A stretch of DNA of 64,000 nucleotides from positions 1,364,001 through 1,428,000 of the forward strand of contig OX637799.1 in the NCBI GenBank assembly GCA_951802425.1. Reading direction: 5' to 3'. The notes beneath the pieces are model-generated. The model was not told the DNA's origin. It saw only the letters and a list, made by a program, of their open reading frames with translations, and ran no database searches. Of the stretch, positions 49,312 through 60,713 are shown piece after piece. The translations under genes were made by a program, and so were the position numbers. The number at the start of each line of letters is the position of its first letter. Position 1 is the first letter of the stretch. The DNA comes from Clavaria fumosa. Taxonomy: Eukaryota; Basidiomycota; Agaricomycetes; Agaricales; Clavariaceae.

Positions 49312-50128
49312 GTTACATGAGTATAGCATTGTGGTTGCAGGTGTTGTATGAAGGCAGGGGAAGTCAGGAGGGCTCCAGAAGAGGATGGTGGGTTTCAGAA
49401 GTGCATAGAGTGGTCCACAAGGTTGTGAAGGGGTGTTGGGAGGCTTGTAGGCACTGATACTGTAGAGTCAAGTTGGGTAAGGAAAAATGGGTGGATCCTG
49501 ACATGGGAGAGAGAATGAGAGGTTGCCAGAGCTGAAGGATGGAGAAAGATGGAAAAAAACTCATTTTCCAAAGAGTTTGGAGGATTGGAAAAAGCTGAGC
49601 CAAGGGCCAAAACCAGTGGCCAAGGATGAGAATGAGGCCAGCTCAGATGAAGGTGAAGAGGGCCATGATATCAGCAAGCATCATGTGACACCATATCAAG
49701 GAGCTGATAACAACTTTTGCACTGATTTGCACTAATTTCTCTCAATTCACACTTGATAACTGAGTAAATTGCACGGTCAATACCTTTATTATAATTATAT
49801 ACTTTTACAATATAACCTTGGATTTTATCAAAATGCTGTAGTAATTCAGCTTGAAAACAATAAAAATTTGGTCATATCAAAGATTGGTGGACTGGTTGAA
49901 CATTCAGCATTTTTTTTGTGACATGACTGTAGTCAAATTTCCAGCTCTACTGATTTAGCTGAAATGGACAATAGTTCGATAATCTATTCAGCACTCTACT
50001 GTGAATATATCACTATCTACAGGGTTTGTACTCAGTTCTTTACCAAATATGGTCAGAATGGGCGAGTTTGCCACTGGGATTATGCAACACTGCATTTCAG
50101 TTGGGATTATTTGTCTGGTTGACCTTGT
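49312..50128. other. AT-rich flank between element D and SEN1
   Basis: A 70-codon plus frame at 49523-49735 (MPELKDGERWKKTHFPKSLE, acidic tail) looks protein-like but matches nothing I know; it may be a transposon remnant. The rest, especially 49740-50100, is AT-rich with no recognised feature. Confidence 0.5.
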
Positions 50129-53100
50129 CTAGGGTGGTCCCTTTGATAAACCCTTGAGTTTGAAGCAACCAAAGAACAATAATTAATAATGATGTAGGAG
50201 CGGAGATGGAATGTTACCTTGTTGACTTTGGGTATGAAGATAGTAGGTTGCCTACGTTTGACTGTTAAACGAGCAATCTTCTGCCGTGCAGAACCACTTT
50301 CATGTGCATCATCCAAGGGCTTAGAATTCAGTAGTGGTCGCTTCTGACCAACGCCAGTAGGAGGTGCTTCCCCATCATGATCCGGAGGCACCTCCTGGCC
50401 CGAGTTATTGGCATTCTTGGCCAATGGTTCGGATGTGACCTGTTTGAGGCTGGACTTGAATGCACTTGGGGTCATCAAGTCATCTGGGATGGGAGGCATT
50501 GAAGGAGTTGATTTCTCGGCTTTAGGTGGCTGAGGAGGTGATGCCTTATGTGTAAAGTAGCTCCTGTCCAACTGCAACGGATTGAGGACATCAACAAAAG
50601 GCAGAGTCACATTTCTCACATCAATTATGAGTTGTCTGGATCTTGAATCTTGAATCATTTTACGCCAGTTCTCGTCACATCGTTCAAGAGTAGGGATATG
50701 ACCAAGAATGAATAAGGATGACTTTGCACGGGTTAGCGCAACATTCATTCGGCGGAAATCTGAACCATAGAATTGAGCTAATCATGGCGAATTGAACTGA
50801 AAATGGATGACCTTTAAGAAATCCAATGGTTTGCAGACCAGGACCTGCTCTAACACAAGATAATATGATGATGTCCTTTTCTTGTCCCTGAAACCCATCT
50901 ACAGTGTTGAAATCAACATCGACTTTGATCTCCCGTCCAAATCTTGTTTCAAAAGAACGACGGAGCTCTTGGACTTGTGCTTTGTACATCGACACCACGC
51001 CAACTGAGAAATTAAGGGAGGGAAAGTCCCGACGAAGGCTAGAGTACAGTGTGAGTGCGAGGTGACACTCAGCCACATTCTTCAGAGACTGTCGACCAGC
51101 CTTTTCCTCCCGGCCTTGGGGGACATTGAAGAAGCGGTAGATTCCATATGTGTTGTTCATGTGCCAAGGTCTTTGTGTCTTTAAAGCCATATCAGGGCCA
51201 TCCTGAATATGACCTTGATAGAACAATAGGCTCGGTAGTTTGCTGATATCTGGGTGCATTCGATATTGGATACTACAGCCAGATCAATTGTTGTTCCAGA
51301 TCATTCTCAGTTATCCATTTTACCTCAGAAGATGAACAGCTTCAGGCTGGAATTTCTGGAGGCGGACATATAATGACTGGTCATACCCAAACCTGCAGGC
51401 CTGGGCAATATTAATGAGGACACGACCATGAGACAGGGGTACAATGTTACTCCACCTCTTGAGACAGAACAGTTGGCGGGAGTTGCTGAGGATCTGAGTA
51501 TAATTACTTTAAGTGTCTTGAATTCCTGAGGAAGCAAAAGACTTGCCACCAATCAGGACACAATTCCTGCATCTATATCTCAGTGGTATCAATGAACTCA
51601 GCTCAATTGCTGGAGATGTTATCAGATCTAGCAAATGAGATGGACATTACAGTTCACTCACCTTGTGCAGCTTCATCTATTATAACCATCTCGAATTCAA
51701 ATGATTCCAACAGTTCATGACCGGCACCTGATAGGGTAGTACAAATGACATCCGCTTCGCGAAGTACTTCATCACGGAATTTGCGGCGGGTCGCATCCAA
51801 TGTTCGGAAGTCAGACTTCATAGTATCCTTCAAATGATCAAGTTTCTGTATGAGCCCCATTCTTTTCAAGTTCAGTTGCTTGATTTCGTGTTCGAGTACT
51901 GAAACCCTAGACCCGTTATCTTGCAAAGCTTGCAGCTCAGCCTGCTTATCCAGCTTAAATTGCTTCAGAGATCCCAATTCGCCCCGTAAAAGCTCTATTT
52001 CCTTGCTCAGATCTTTGTGTGCCAAAGTCGGATTTGACGACTCCAGTCTCTGATCGACGAGATAATCCAGCGAGATGTCTTTGATGCTGGTGTTCATATT
52101 TTTATCGGTGCCCACTCGGACAACTTTGATGGCATCTACGCCTTGGCGAAAATTATGAATGCGATGGCAGACTTCGTCGATCGCTGCGTTACTTGGGGCA
52201 CAGAGAAGAATTTTTTGAGTAATCTCTTTGACTGCAACTGGGGCATTTCTGCCAACAGATATGCTTGTGGGAATGCGAGGACGATTGGACAGGTAGGCTT
52301 CCACCAAACCACAAACAGTCGTTGTTTTGCCTGTACCTGGAGGTCTGATAATGCAATGAGCCATGAATATTACCTTGAGAAATGAAATGCTCACCCTTGA
52401 ATCAAGGAAAATCCGGGAGTCTGAAGCGCACTCAAAATTGCCACTGCTTGAGGCTTATTTACCTTGAACTTCGTCATCGCATGTTCAACTCGGTTCAGAG
52501 GAATGGTGGGTTTCTCTCGCAGGCGTGGATGTAAGATATCTTCAAGTAGCTCATAGCACGGGAGTGCCATGAGGGCTGCATACTCCCGATGTATGGTCGT
52601 CAAGCTTAGATACATTTTAGAATCAAACAGGAAACAATAACAAATGTCATGTCTCACCTGAATACCTTACTCAGATTCCAGATGGTATTAATCTCCAATC
52701 CAGGATCTTCGCTGCTGTCACGACAGTAAAACCGTATTGTGGCTTGTATTACTTTCGAGGTTGCGCTGTGTTTGTGCGCCTTGTAAGACTGCACCTTCCC
52801 GAGCCTGTTCCGCTTGCCATCCAAATGTCTAAGGACCACGATGTCGGAGTCCGAGAGAAACCAGTCCTTCTTGACACCCTCTGTGATCGAGACATCAACT
52901 TCAAGCCAATCATCAACAAACAGCCGTGATGAAATTTTGGCGGAGTAGGTCTCTTGCGACTCGTCTTTTGATTGCGAGATTTGCGACCAGCATTCAAGTC
53001 GTATCAGAGGCTCAAATACACGCCGATAGTGTTGGGAATCAGAGAACCGATCAGGGATATGCGTGAGAGTGGACGCTTGAAACGACGGCGGTACCGGTCC

Positions 53101-56100
53101 TTGGTGTTCATAATTCCATGACAGCACCGCGCGATGCAAGCTTGAAACATCTGGTCTGAGTCGCAATGCGGTTTGCCTAAGGGCCGTCTGTCGTGCCAAT
53201 CGTTCATTTGCAGAGTCCCGTGCCTTCGAAGGTAAATCAAGAATTTTAATTTGCCTCCGTTCGACGTGTCTCTTGATTTTTGGGGTCCTTTGCAGCCGGG
53301 CCAAGGCAGATAGACCCTCGTGCTGTTCCTCGCCTTCACTTTCAGAGTCTTCACTGGCGGATGGACTGGAAGGTGTAGCCCGCGAAGTTGCACTCCCACT
53401 CCTCGCACTCAACCTCTTATTCAAATCCGCAACCGGAACTCCATTTTTCTTAACCGAAGTGGTGGTTGCGACTGGGAGCTGTGAAGGGCCATCGAGTTTC
53501 TCTACTGTTTTCCTAAATGGCGGCTTGAAACGATCAAGTAAAGTTGTCTGGGCCAATACATCCTTCGATATTTGTCGATTTGCAGATGTGGAGCCCGTCG
53601 TCCTGCGACTAACTTCAAGATCGGTGTTGGAGACAGCTTGAGATTGCAGATTTGATGTGTAAGACAGAAATTGAATCTCGTCATCATCCTCGATGAAAGG
53701 TGCGATAGCATGCTCCAACGTCAGAAGCCTGGTAGAATCCAAGAGAGTCACACGCAGTTCAGAGTCTTGCCGACGTGCCCCGTCGATGTGTTTGGTAAGC
53801 TTTGCGATGATAGCCTTGGACGGAGACACATTGCTTTCTCGGAAACACTCCAAGAGCGACTCTAATAGAGCAAAAGCTTGATGGAGCAGCTCCTCGTCCG
53901 TAAGTCGCAACCACCGCGCCAACTCCAAGAGAACGTCTTGTAGAGCAGATACCATCTGCCTGCCTCCGGCTGACAGCTCCATAGATTTGGCATCCTCTGA
54001 TAAAGTTTGCATGCCAGAACTAAAGACAATGGCAGCCTCGATGACTCGGCGCTGCGCAAGTAGTTCCCTTCCAAAGATGAGCGCATCTCTCATCCAAAGC
54101 ACCATGTCTTCCTTCGAAAAATATTTTGCCCATGATGGAGTCTTCTTGAAAATGACAGTAATCGCCTTGGTCATGAGATCCCACCAGATCGGCAAGACAG
54201 TTGCGTAGAGTGTCTTGTTCGGGGAGATAAACCTCTTACGATTATGAAGTAGACCATCCTGGCCGGCACACAAGACTTCGATTATATCGGTGAAACAACG
54301 GACGAGTGACTTTGACAAGCTGCAAACTTCCGGAATGCGGTGCGCGTGCTTGATGAAGGTCTCTAGGAACTCGATGATGCCTTCGAAGGTATTGCGAGGC
54401 AAGTTTTCCAAGAGAGCGCGAAAGCATTCGATACGGAGATCAATGTCAAATGCCTGACGAACGAGAGCTTGTGCGGCGACCGAATAATCCTCCATCGGGG
54501 ATAACATAAGCAGGACAATATTGGATCCCACTTCGCGATTCCTCATGAGGTCAAGGATGTCTGAAGAAAGTGCACAATCCGCGAATCGCAACGTCACGTG
54601 TCGAAATCCTTGTCGCAAAATGGGAATAGCCTGGTTGACTGCATCTAAAGCCGGCTCGAGGACTGCGGCATTGGGATCTTTGGCTTGAATCAAAGGTTGC
54701 CATATAGGTGTGAAGGCCTCCTTAGTGAGGGTGTCCAGATGAGCGACTCGAGCAACAGCAGCCAGGACGATTGCAACCCCATCATGATCTGTGGGGTCTA
54801 TGGTCTGAAAGACTTCCATCCAAACAGCTTTGCGGAGCGAGGGCACGGTTACAATCCCACCTCGTTCGGAAGTGATACAGAGACGAGGAACGGTATGGCG
54901 GATGGCGTCTATATCAATGATCAGCAGTTGCTTAATCAGGTCCCGGGCCGCGGATCTGCTTTTCTTCAGACGCGCATCGCCATCGGAAGATGGGAAGGAT
55001 CCATATTCCATATTTCGGTTAGGGCGAGCGAACGCCGCGGCAACGAGCTTGTGAGCGTGGATGTCCACAGTGCTATTGAAAGCTTGGAAATGTTGTTTCA
55101 TAGCTCCGCTTTTGAGAACGGAAGATAATAACTGGCAGAAGAGACAACACCTGATCAAGCAGACAGGGTAATGGTAAAAGGAAGACGAACTCGAGCTGCA
55201 ACGCCCATCACAATAGGCCTAGCATCTCCAAACCGCTCATGCTGCAATTCTTCACACAAAAAATCAACCATCTTTGCGAGGACTTCCCCGTATACTGGCA
55301 AGTGGCGAATACTATGTAGGTAGATGGCAAACCACGCAAGGTACCAAGGTTGTTCGCCCTCGAATTTGTTCTCGAGGATGAGATTGCAATAAGAGACACT
55401 ATCCTTGATAGCGTCGAAGACGATGCGAGGATATTCGGGCTGTTCGTCCTGCCAAAATGTAGACCCAAGGCTATCGAGGAGTATGAGGAGGGACAAAAGA
55501 ACCTGCCCCATATCTAGCCAAAAGAGGGTTCAATTTGGTTTGTTGGATGATAGTCATAGGAGAAGGACAGAACGAAGCGTAGGAGGTTAACAAAGGATAG
55601 GAATACTGACGAGTACCGACGTCGTGCAAGTGTCCCAAGACAACTTTCTTTATAGTAACAGCATTACGGCCGATGCTGATGGTCAAGCTTTTGATTGGGA
55701 TGAAGCGAAGGATGGAATTGAAGGATGTCCACAGATTGAGCAGGCTAATATTAGCCGTGAAGTTCGATAAATGTGTCATGATGTTAACAATTTCCTCCAA
55801 GACTATCTCATAAGAGGTCGTGAACTGGTCGGAGGGGATCGGCACGACTTCGGAATTGAGAAGCTGGGCTCTTGCCCAAGTTCGGATGCTTTCATCGGAG
55901 TGCATCTGCAACATGAGGAGGCCTGGCGGCGGTGGCTCCGTAAACCAGCCAGGAAAAACGCTTGTGGGGATATGCGACGGAAGCAGTGAGGCCATTCGGG
56001 TGTCTTTGAGGATATCTAAGCTTGAAAGCATGTGGTATACAACGGCTGGCGCATCCTTAAGATTCTTGTTAGACGGTGATGACTGGTTATGAATTTCCAG

Positions 56101-56608
56101 TCTTCGAAGATTCTCGAGGATAACCTTGATTTCCCATTCGAGGAATCCTGCATAGAAGGACCTAAGTACTCCGTCTGTGAATGCGCCTAAATACCTGCAA
56201 AAAAAGCCACTGGTATCAGAACAAGAATAATGCGCGGCGAAATGGCAAGAGCCCGGAAGGCCACGAATGGACTCTGACTCACGTATGCTGGGACTCTAGC
56301 TTGGCTTGCGTGAAGCCTTTTACACACTTGAGACATCGACTAACGATGTCCTTGAGCCTGTCACGCCACAAGTTTGCGTATTGATTATCGGAAGCCATTA
56401 GCCGCAGAAGAAATGAAGCGGCTTGGACGGTGAGTGGATCTGCTTGATCGCAAAACCAGTGGTAAGAACCGTCAACTTGGTTGGGAGGTACATTCATAAG
56501 ATATCCGTATATTGGCAAGATGCGATTCCATGGCGCGTCTGCGAGGGTAGCAGGTTTGAGTTTGAGGTTGTCTAGTATGGCACGTAGCTGCTCATGAGAG
56601 GTGGACAT
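50129..56608 (-). CDS. SEN1: SEN1-type superfamily 1 RNA/DNA helicase
   Basis: Sen1 terminates non-coding RNA polymerase II transcription and resolves R-loops in the nucleus. The N-terminus MSTSHEQLRAILDNLKLKP begins a long helical region (56608 to ~52700). The helicase core follows: LTTIHREYAALMALP, PQAVAILSALQTPGFSLIQG then PPGTGKTTTVCGLVEAYL, CAPSNAAIDEVCHRI, VIIDEAAQ, then after short introns PQQLPPTVLSQE. Next come SLYVRLQKFQPEAVHLL, QYRMHPDISKLPS, VDFNTVDGFQGQEKDIIIL and RRMNVALTRAKSSLFILGH. The intron at 51494-51546 has a GC donor. I place the stop at 50129-50131 after a last intron; reading through that donor instead ends at 50107. The intron-rich helicase half appears intact. Confidence 0.92.
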
Positions 56609-56830
56609 TGCTTGTCCTATGATAGTAGGACAACTGCTGCTGTAATTACTAATTTGAAACACGTGCCACCCGACCCACACTAGATTACGGCAAAGGGGCC
56701 TACAATACGTACACTACCCACCTCCTTAACTATCACACCCCAAACATTAGCCAAAAATAAGTACTTCATGTACACCGCGTCTTTGTCTTAGCCACATGTA
56801 GCGGTATACATTACTATACAAACGCTGATT

Positions 56831-56863
<33 letters not shown>

Positions 56864-56975
56864 TTGAAACACGTGAATGGTGGCTATGCCATTGCAATGG
56901 TCACGTGCATGTCCGTCCCTAGATCAAGACACGACTGACAAGATTGGGACGTACAAATTCTCAGGCTACTGTGCC
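56609..56975. promoter_or_regulatory. shared upstream region of SEN1 (-) and translin (+), with CACGTG motifs
   Basis: 367 bp lie between divergent starts. CACGTG palindromes occur at 56660-56665 and 56870-56875, both inside a 16-bp direct repeat; a third at 56902-56907 also lies here. CACGTG is the classical bHLH (Cbf1/USF type) site; its use here is inferred. A 194-bp insertion occupies most of the region. Confidence 0.55.
56666..56859 (+). mobile_element. SINE-like retroposon with (TAA)n tail
   Basis: The 16-bp sequence TAATTTGAAACACGTG occurs exactly at 56650-56665 and 56860-56875. The 194 bp between ends in about nine TAA units (from ~56833). A long exact direct repeat plus a simple-repeat 3' tail is the signature of target-primed retroposition. 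I could not see clear polymerase III A or B boxes, so it may be a SINE or a 5'-truncated LINE. Confidence 0.55.
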
Positions 56976-57974
56976 ATGGAGTCACATGAACTGTGCGAGC
57001 TCAATGTTCTGCTCGAGCGAGATGCGGAGCTTCAAGAGGCGAGAGACTCTTTACTTCATGTCGGGGCAACGTCTTCTCATCCAAGCAGAAAATCAAGGGC
57101 CAAGTTGTTGAGATGGACAAGAAGATTCGCAGCATGACCGGTGTCCTGAACAAGATACACTCGACACCGTTGAACTCAAGTCAAATACCTTTCTTCAGAC
57201 CCTGTCGACGATTACTCAAACGATCAAGCAGTCCCTCTCATTCTAGATCAAGTTCGTGTCATCTTATCTAGCTTGCATGAAACGACGGCCGCCCTCGCGA
57301 GTCTGATTCCACCGAACCAAATTTGGCGCTGGAAAGATATGTGGGGTACCTCTATGCGCAACGCTGTGTTCTCTACGGCGCTTGTAGAATTCCTCTCTAG
57401 AGGAGAATTAATCTCGCTAGGGCAGACGAGCGATGTCCTTGGGAGTAAGCTCACTCGCTCCGCTATATCTCCCGATGAATTGAACTATCTTATGTTGTAG
57501 TCAAGGAAGAGTGGAGCGATCGCTTTGCCTTATCTGTTGAGGATTATCTCCACGGACTCGTAAGTTTGGTGAACGAATTGGTATGCCCTATCACGCTTGT
57601 GTATCGTATGGGTTCTCATCAATATCACATGGCCCAAAGTCTCGGCTTGCAATAAACTCTGTGACTTTGGGAAATTTTGACATGCCCATCCAGATATCTC
57701 TGTTCGTAAGAAACATATTCGTAGGATTTTCTATGGTATGTTCTGGTCTTGTTGCTATCCCAGCTCTTGATGTAACAATATCACAGTTAAATCTCAAAAA
57801 TGACCTGCTTCGAAAGCGTTTCGACAGTCTGAAGTACGATATTAAGAAAATAGAAGAAGGTCAGTGCCAGGCGAATTTTAAACGCTCTTAACGCCGTCGC
57901 TCTCAGTGGTATATGATATAACTCTGCGAGACCTCGCCAACCGACCGTCTAAACTCCACGACACCGAGCGTTGA
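56976..57974 (+). CDS. TSN: translin
   Basis: A single-stranded nucleic-acid-binding protein; with TRAX it forms the C3PO nuclease. Exons: 56976-57038, 57089-57179, 57229-57444, 57501-57580, 57640-57735, 57787-57859 and 57907-57974. They total 687 nt, or 228 residues, the same length as human translin. Key stretches: KIKGQVVEMDKKIRSMTGVL, SLHETTAALASLIPPNQIWR, FSTALVEFLSRGELISL, SVEDYLHGLVSLVNELSRLA then NSVTLGNF, MLNLKNDLLRKRFDSLKYD, IKKIEEVVYDITLRDLA. The first intron (57039-57088) has a GC donor. Other introns are GT-AG. Confidence 0.93.
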
Positions 57975-58281
57975 GCGGGTGCAAAACTCGGCTTGCAAGC
58001 GCTACGACGTGGAATCCGCAATTTCTCTCCATCCTGAGTTTGTTGTCACTGTGAGGGGCTGTTCGGCAATATAGTTTCATTCTTTACTTTGCTTTTCACA
58101 AGATGGCTTGATTTGTATCCGGCAATGCTGTGCTGTCTAGTAGTTTTACGTAAAACAGTTGCTTGTGGCTTCCTGCTGCCCATTAGATTGGCGCTCAATT
58201 CGGTAGTTGTCGAACAAACCAACAGCAAGGCTACTGCTCGACTCGACGAGGCCCGAGACCAGTCACTCGTATGGGCCCTTG
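57975..58281. other. intergenic between translin and SGF29
   Basis: 307 bp, with no recognisable feature. Position suggests the translin 3' end and the SGF29 promoter. Confidence 0.45.
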
Positions 58282-59612
58282 ATGGACCGACGGCGCACAA
58301 CCGCAAATCGACCTGCTTCCTCTGAAGGTACATCCGACGCCATAATGAACTATTTTCGAGACTGTCAGAGTAATTGTTCAAACAATTCCTCGCAGAAGTG
58401 CAGTGCTGGTCTCGCGCAGTGTCTGCCTTGTCCAACCTCTCGAGTTTCTATGACAAGACAGCTCCTTCAGACCTGATTCAGCGCGTGAACCGATTGATAT
58501 CGGCGTGGCCGACGGACGACCAGCTGCCTGCCGAAGGCCTCGACGGCGTGATGCCTGTGTACAAGAAATTGGCAGCAGGTTTGAATGACATCAAGAACGC
58601 CGCCGATCGGGAGGCAAAGTAAATACAGTTGTCCTGAATTTCCATGATGCAGTGCTCATCTACTTTCCCTCTATCTTCCCGTAGAGCTCTCGACGCCGCT
58701 CTTGAGACCCTCAATCTAGTGATAGCGCTCAGAACGGCGACAGAGGAGCCTTCTCCTGGTGAGCGTGGAGTTAAGCGGGCACTTTAAGTTCTTGTTTACC
58801 CTGCTGCCAGTGGAGAAGCGCAATAAACGTCCACGAGCGCCCTCGCCCGCCGGCTCGGCCGCTTCTACCACTACGACCATGAGCAGGGGCGTCTCTGTTA
58901 ACGTTCCTGCGCGCGGTTCTGTCGGCCCCACCACCTCGACATCGAAAGCGAGACGGGATGCTGTCACCAGACAACCACTTCTGCAGGAAGGCAGGAAGGT
59001 TGCTTACCAACCCAAATCTACTGACGGTGCAGCTGGCGAGTGGATTTTGGCCGTAGTAACCAAATGTGTCAACCCAGAGAAAAAGTTGTCCGTACTGGTC
59101 CCGCGTCTTCTACTCTGTTCCGATTTTTCTGATGGTGTTTCCGTTACAGGTATCAGATACAGGATGCTGATTCGCAAGACGGCAAGCCTGGACCGTACGA
59201 GAGCGTTTCATTCTTTTGGTCTCATCAGCCTGCTCAGCCACGATGCTCTCTCGACAGGGTTTATATCGCTAATTTACGCAACCTCATACCTTTACCAGAC
59301 CCAGTGGCCCCGCCAAATAGTCCTGCTCACCTCGACGCATATCGTGAATTCCCGAAGGGGTCCAGTGTAATTGCTCTATATCCCGACACGAGTTGTTTCT
59401 ATCGAGCAGAAGTGGTTGCCTCACGCACGGACTTACAACCACATGGACGAGTGGGTCTTGCAATTTTTTTTGTTGTGATTCGACGACTTGCTAACCTATA
59501 CCAGGGTGCTGTGAATGCAAAACACACGCCGATTTACAAGGTTAGATTTGAAGACGACGACGGTCAGGAGCATAGCGTTTCTGCGATGTGGGTTGTAGAG
59601 TATCCTGGTTGA
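58282..59612 (+). CDS. SGF29: SAGA-associated factor 29 (tandem Tudor)
   Basis: Sgf29 reads H3K4me2/3 for the SAGA histone acetyltransferase. Six exons: 58282-58327, 58396-58618, 58685-58758, 58811-59084, 59150-59450 and 59505-59612; 1026 nt, 341 residues. The start MDRRRTTANRPASSE is preferred over later non-ATG frames because it splices directly to EVQCWSRAVSALSNLSSFY. A helical N-half (LIQRVNRLISAWPTDDQLP) is followed by the basic linker KRNKRPRAPSP. The SGF29 double-Tudor region has GRKVAYQPKSTDGAAGEWIL, DLQPHGR after FPKGSSVIALYPDTSCFYRA, and IYKVRFEDDDGQEHSV ending MWVVEYPG. That aromatic-rich tail is typical of the methyl-lysine pocket. Confidence 0.93.
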
Positions 59613-59791
59613 TGCCAGAGCTTATCTATCAGAATCATATTTGTTTTTTTTTTGTTGAGAACGGCTGTAAGTCATTTCACACCCACGTGATGGGGGTTTC
59701 TATTTGCATATATTTGCCTTTGGAGTCATCCATTGCGCGAACAATCTGGAGCCCTCTGGACCATTCGCTGGCTCCGCAGTCTCTGTACGAG

Positions 59792-59800
59792 TATATAAAG
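59792..59800 (+). promoter_or_regulatory. TATA box of the Hsp20 gene
   Basis: TATATAAAG lies 56 bp upstream of the Hsp20 ATG, a good distance for a heat-inducible promoter with a short leader. No perfect inverted nGAAn/nTTCn array was seen. Confidence 0.6.
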
Positions 59801-59855
59801 CACTCGCTGGTCGAATGTCGAGGGCAAGTTATTCTCAACAGAGAAGAACTTAACA

Positions 59856-60453
59856 ATGTCTCTCTCTCGCCAATTTCTGCGCGAATTCCGCCCTCTATTT
59901 CGGATGCTCGGGGAGCCCTTGCGTGCACCGTCGTACTTTGGCGGTCTGCCGACGCGTGCCCTGCTCGACGACCCCTTCTTCAGTAATTGTCCGGGCAATG
60001 CGCTCCGTCCAGCAGTGGACGTGTCGGAGGAGGGCAACGCATATATCGTGGAAGCCGAGCTTCCCGGTGTGAAAAAGGAGAACGTGGAAGTCAGGATTGG
60101 TGACGGCGGAAGGAGCGTGACAATTCAAGGCAGACTATTCCAGCGAGGAGAGAGCTCGCCTGGCAAAGACTCGTCTCAAGAACCCACGGCTGATTCTACA
60201 GGTATTTGCGCGTTTCCGCTTCCCATTGGGGTAGAGCTAACAATATTTAGCCTCTACTGAAGTCGCCGCGCAACCGTCGCATCAGATTTCGAATGAGCGT
60301 ACGTTCTCTGGCACGTCCACGTTTACGCGCACCGTCTGGTTGCCTCACCCTGTTGATGCGGGCAACGTTGTGGCGAAATTGCAGGACGGCATTCTCAGTC
60401 TGACGATCCCGAAGGCGGAAGACAAAGGTAGTCTTAAAGTGCCCATCCAGTGA
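59856..60453 (+). CDS. small heat-shock protein, Hsp20/alpha-crystallin family
   Basis: An ATP-independent holdase chaperone. Two exons (59856-60201, 60251-60453) give 182 residues. The N-terminal arm MSLSRQFLREFRPLFRML precedes the alpha-crystallin domain: ALRPAVDVSEEGNAYIVEAE, LPGVKKENVEVRI, a family-typical loop with Ser/Pro/Glu insertion, and RTFSGTSTFTRTVWLP. The end of the domain is AKLQDGILSLTIPKAED, where GIL-x-(L/I)-x-(I/V)-P is the signature. The C-terminal IxI-like motif is weak (KVPIQ). The size fits cytosolic fungal Hsp20. Confidence 0.95.
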
Positions 60454-60713
60454 AGATATATGCCGTCTCGTCGAACACTGTCCCACACTCTCGCATGTAG
60501 CCTTTAGAGCCCAGAAACGTGTAGTTTTGTACTGATTTAGGGAGAAGGAAAAAAAAAAGTCTTCAGAGTCCAGCTCAGTCACAAGCTCGGCATGGATGCG
60601 ACCACAGGGGCCTGAGTCGCCCCGGTACTGTAGCCCTGAGCCACCCTAACAAACTCCCAGTCCTCCATTCCTCACCAAAGAGGGCCACCGCCAATTAGCC
60701 GCCGAGCTTGAGC

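Noticed and set aside
57170..57250. apparent double frameshift in translin
   Set aside because: A 49-nt GT-AG intron at 57180-57228 explains it and gives exactly 228 residues.
58046..58435. minus-strand frame over the SGF29 5' end
   Set aside because: Overlaps the spliced SGF29 exon 1 and intron; no domain.
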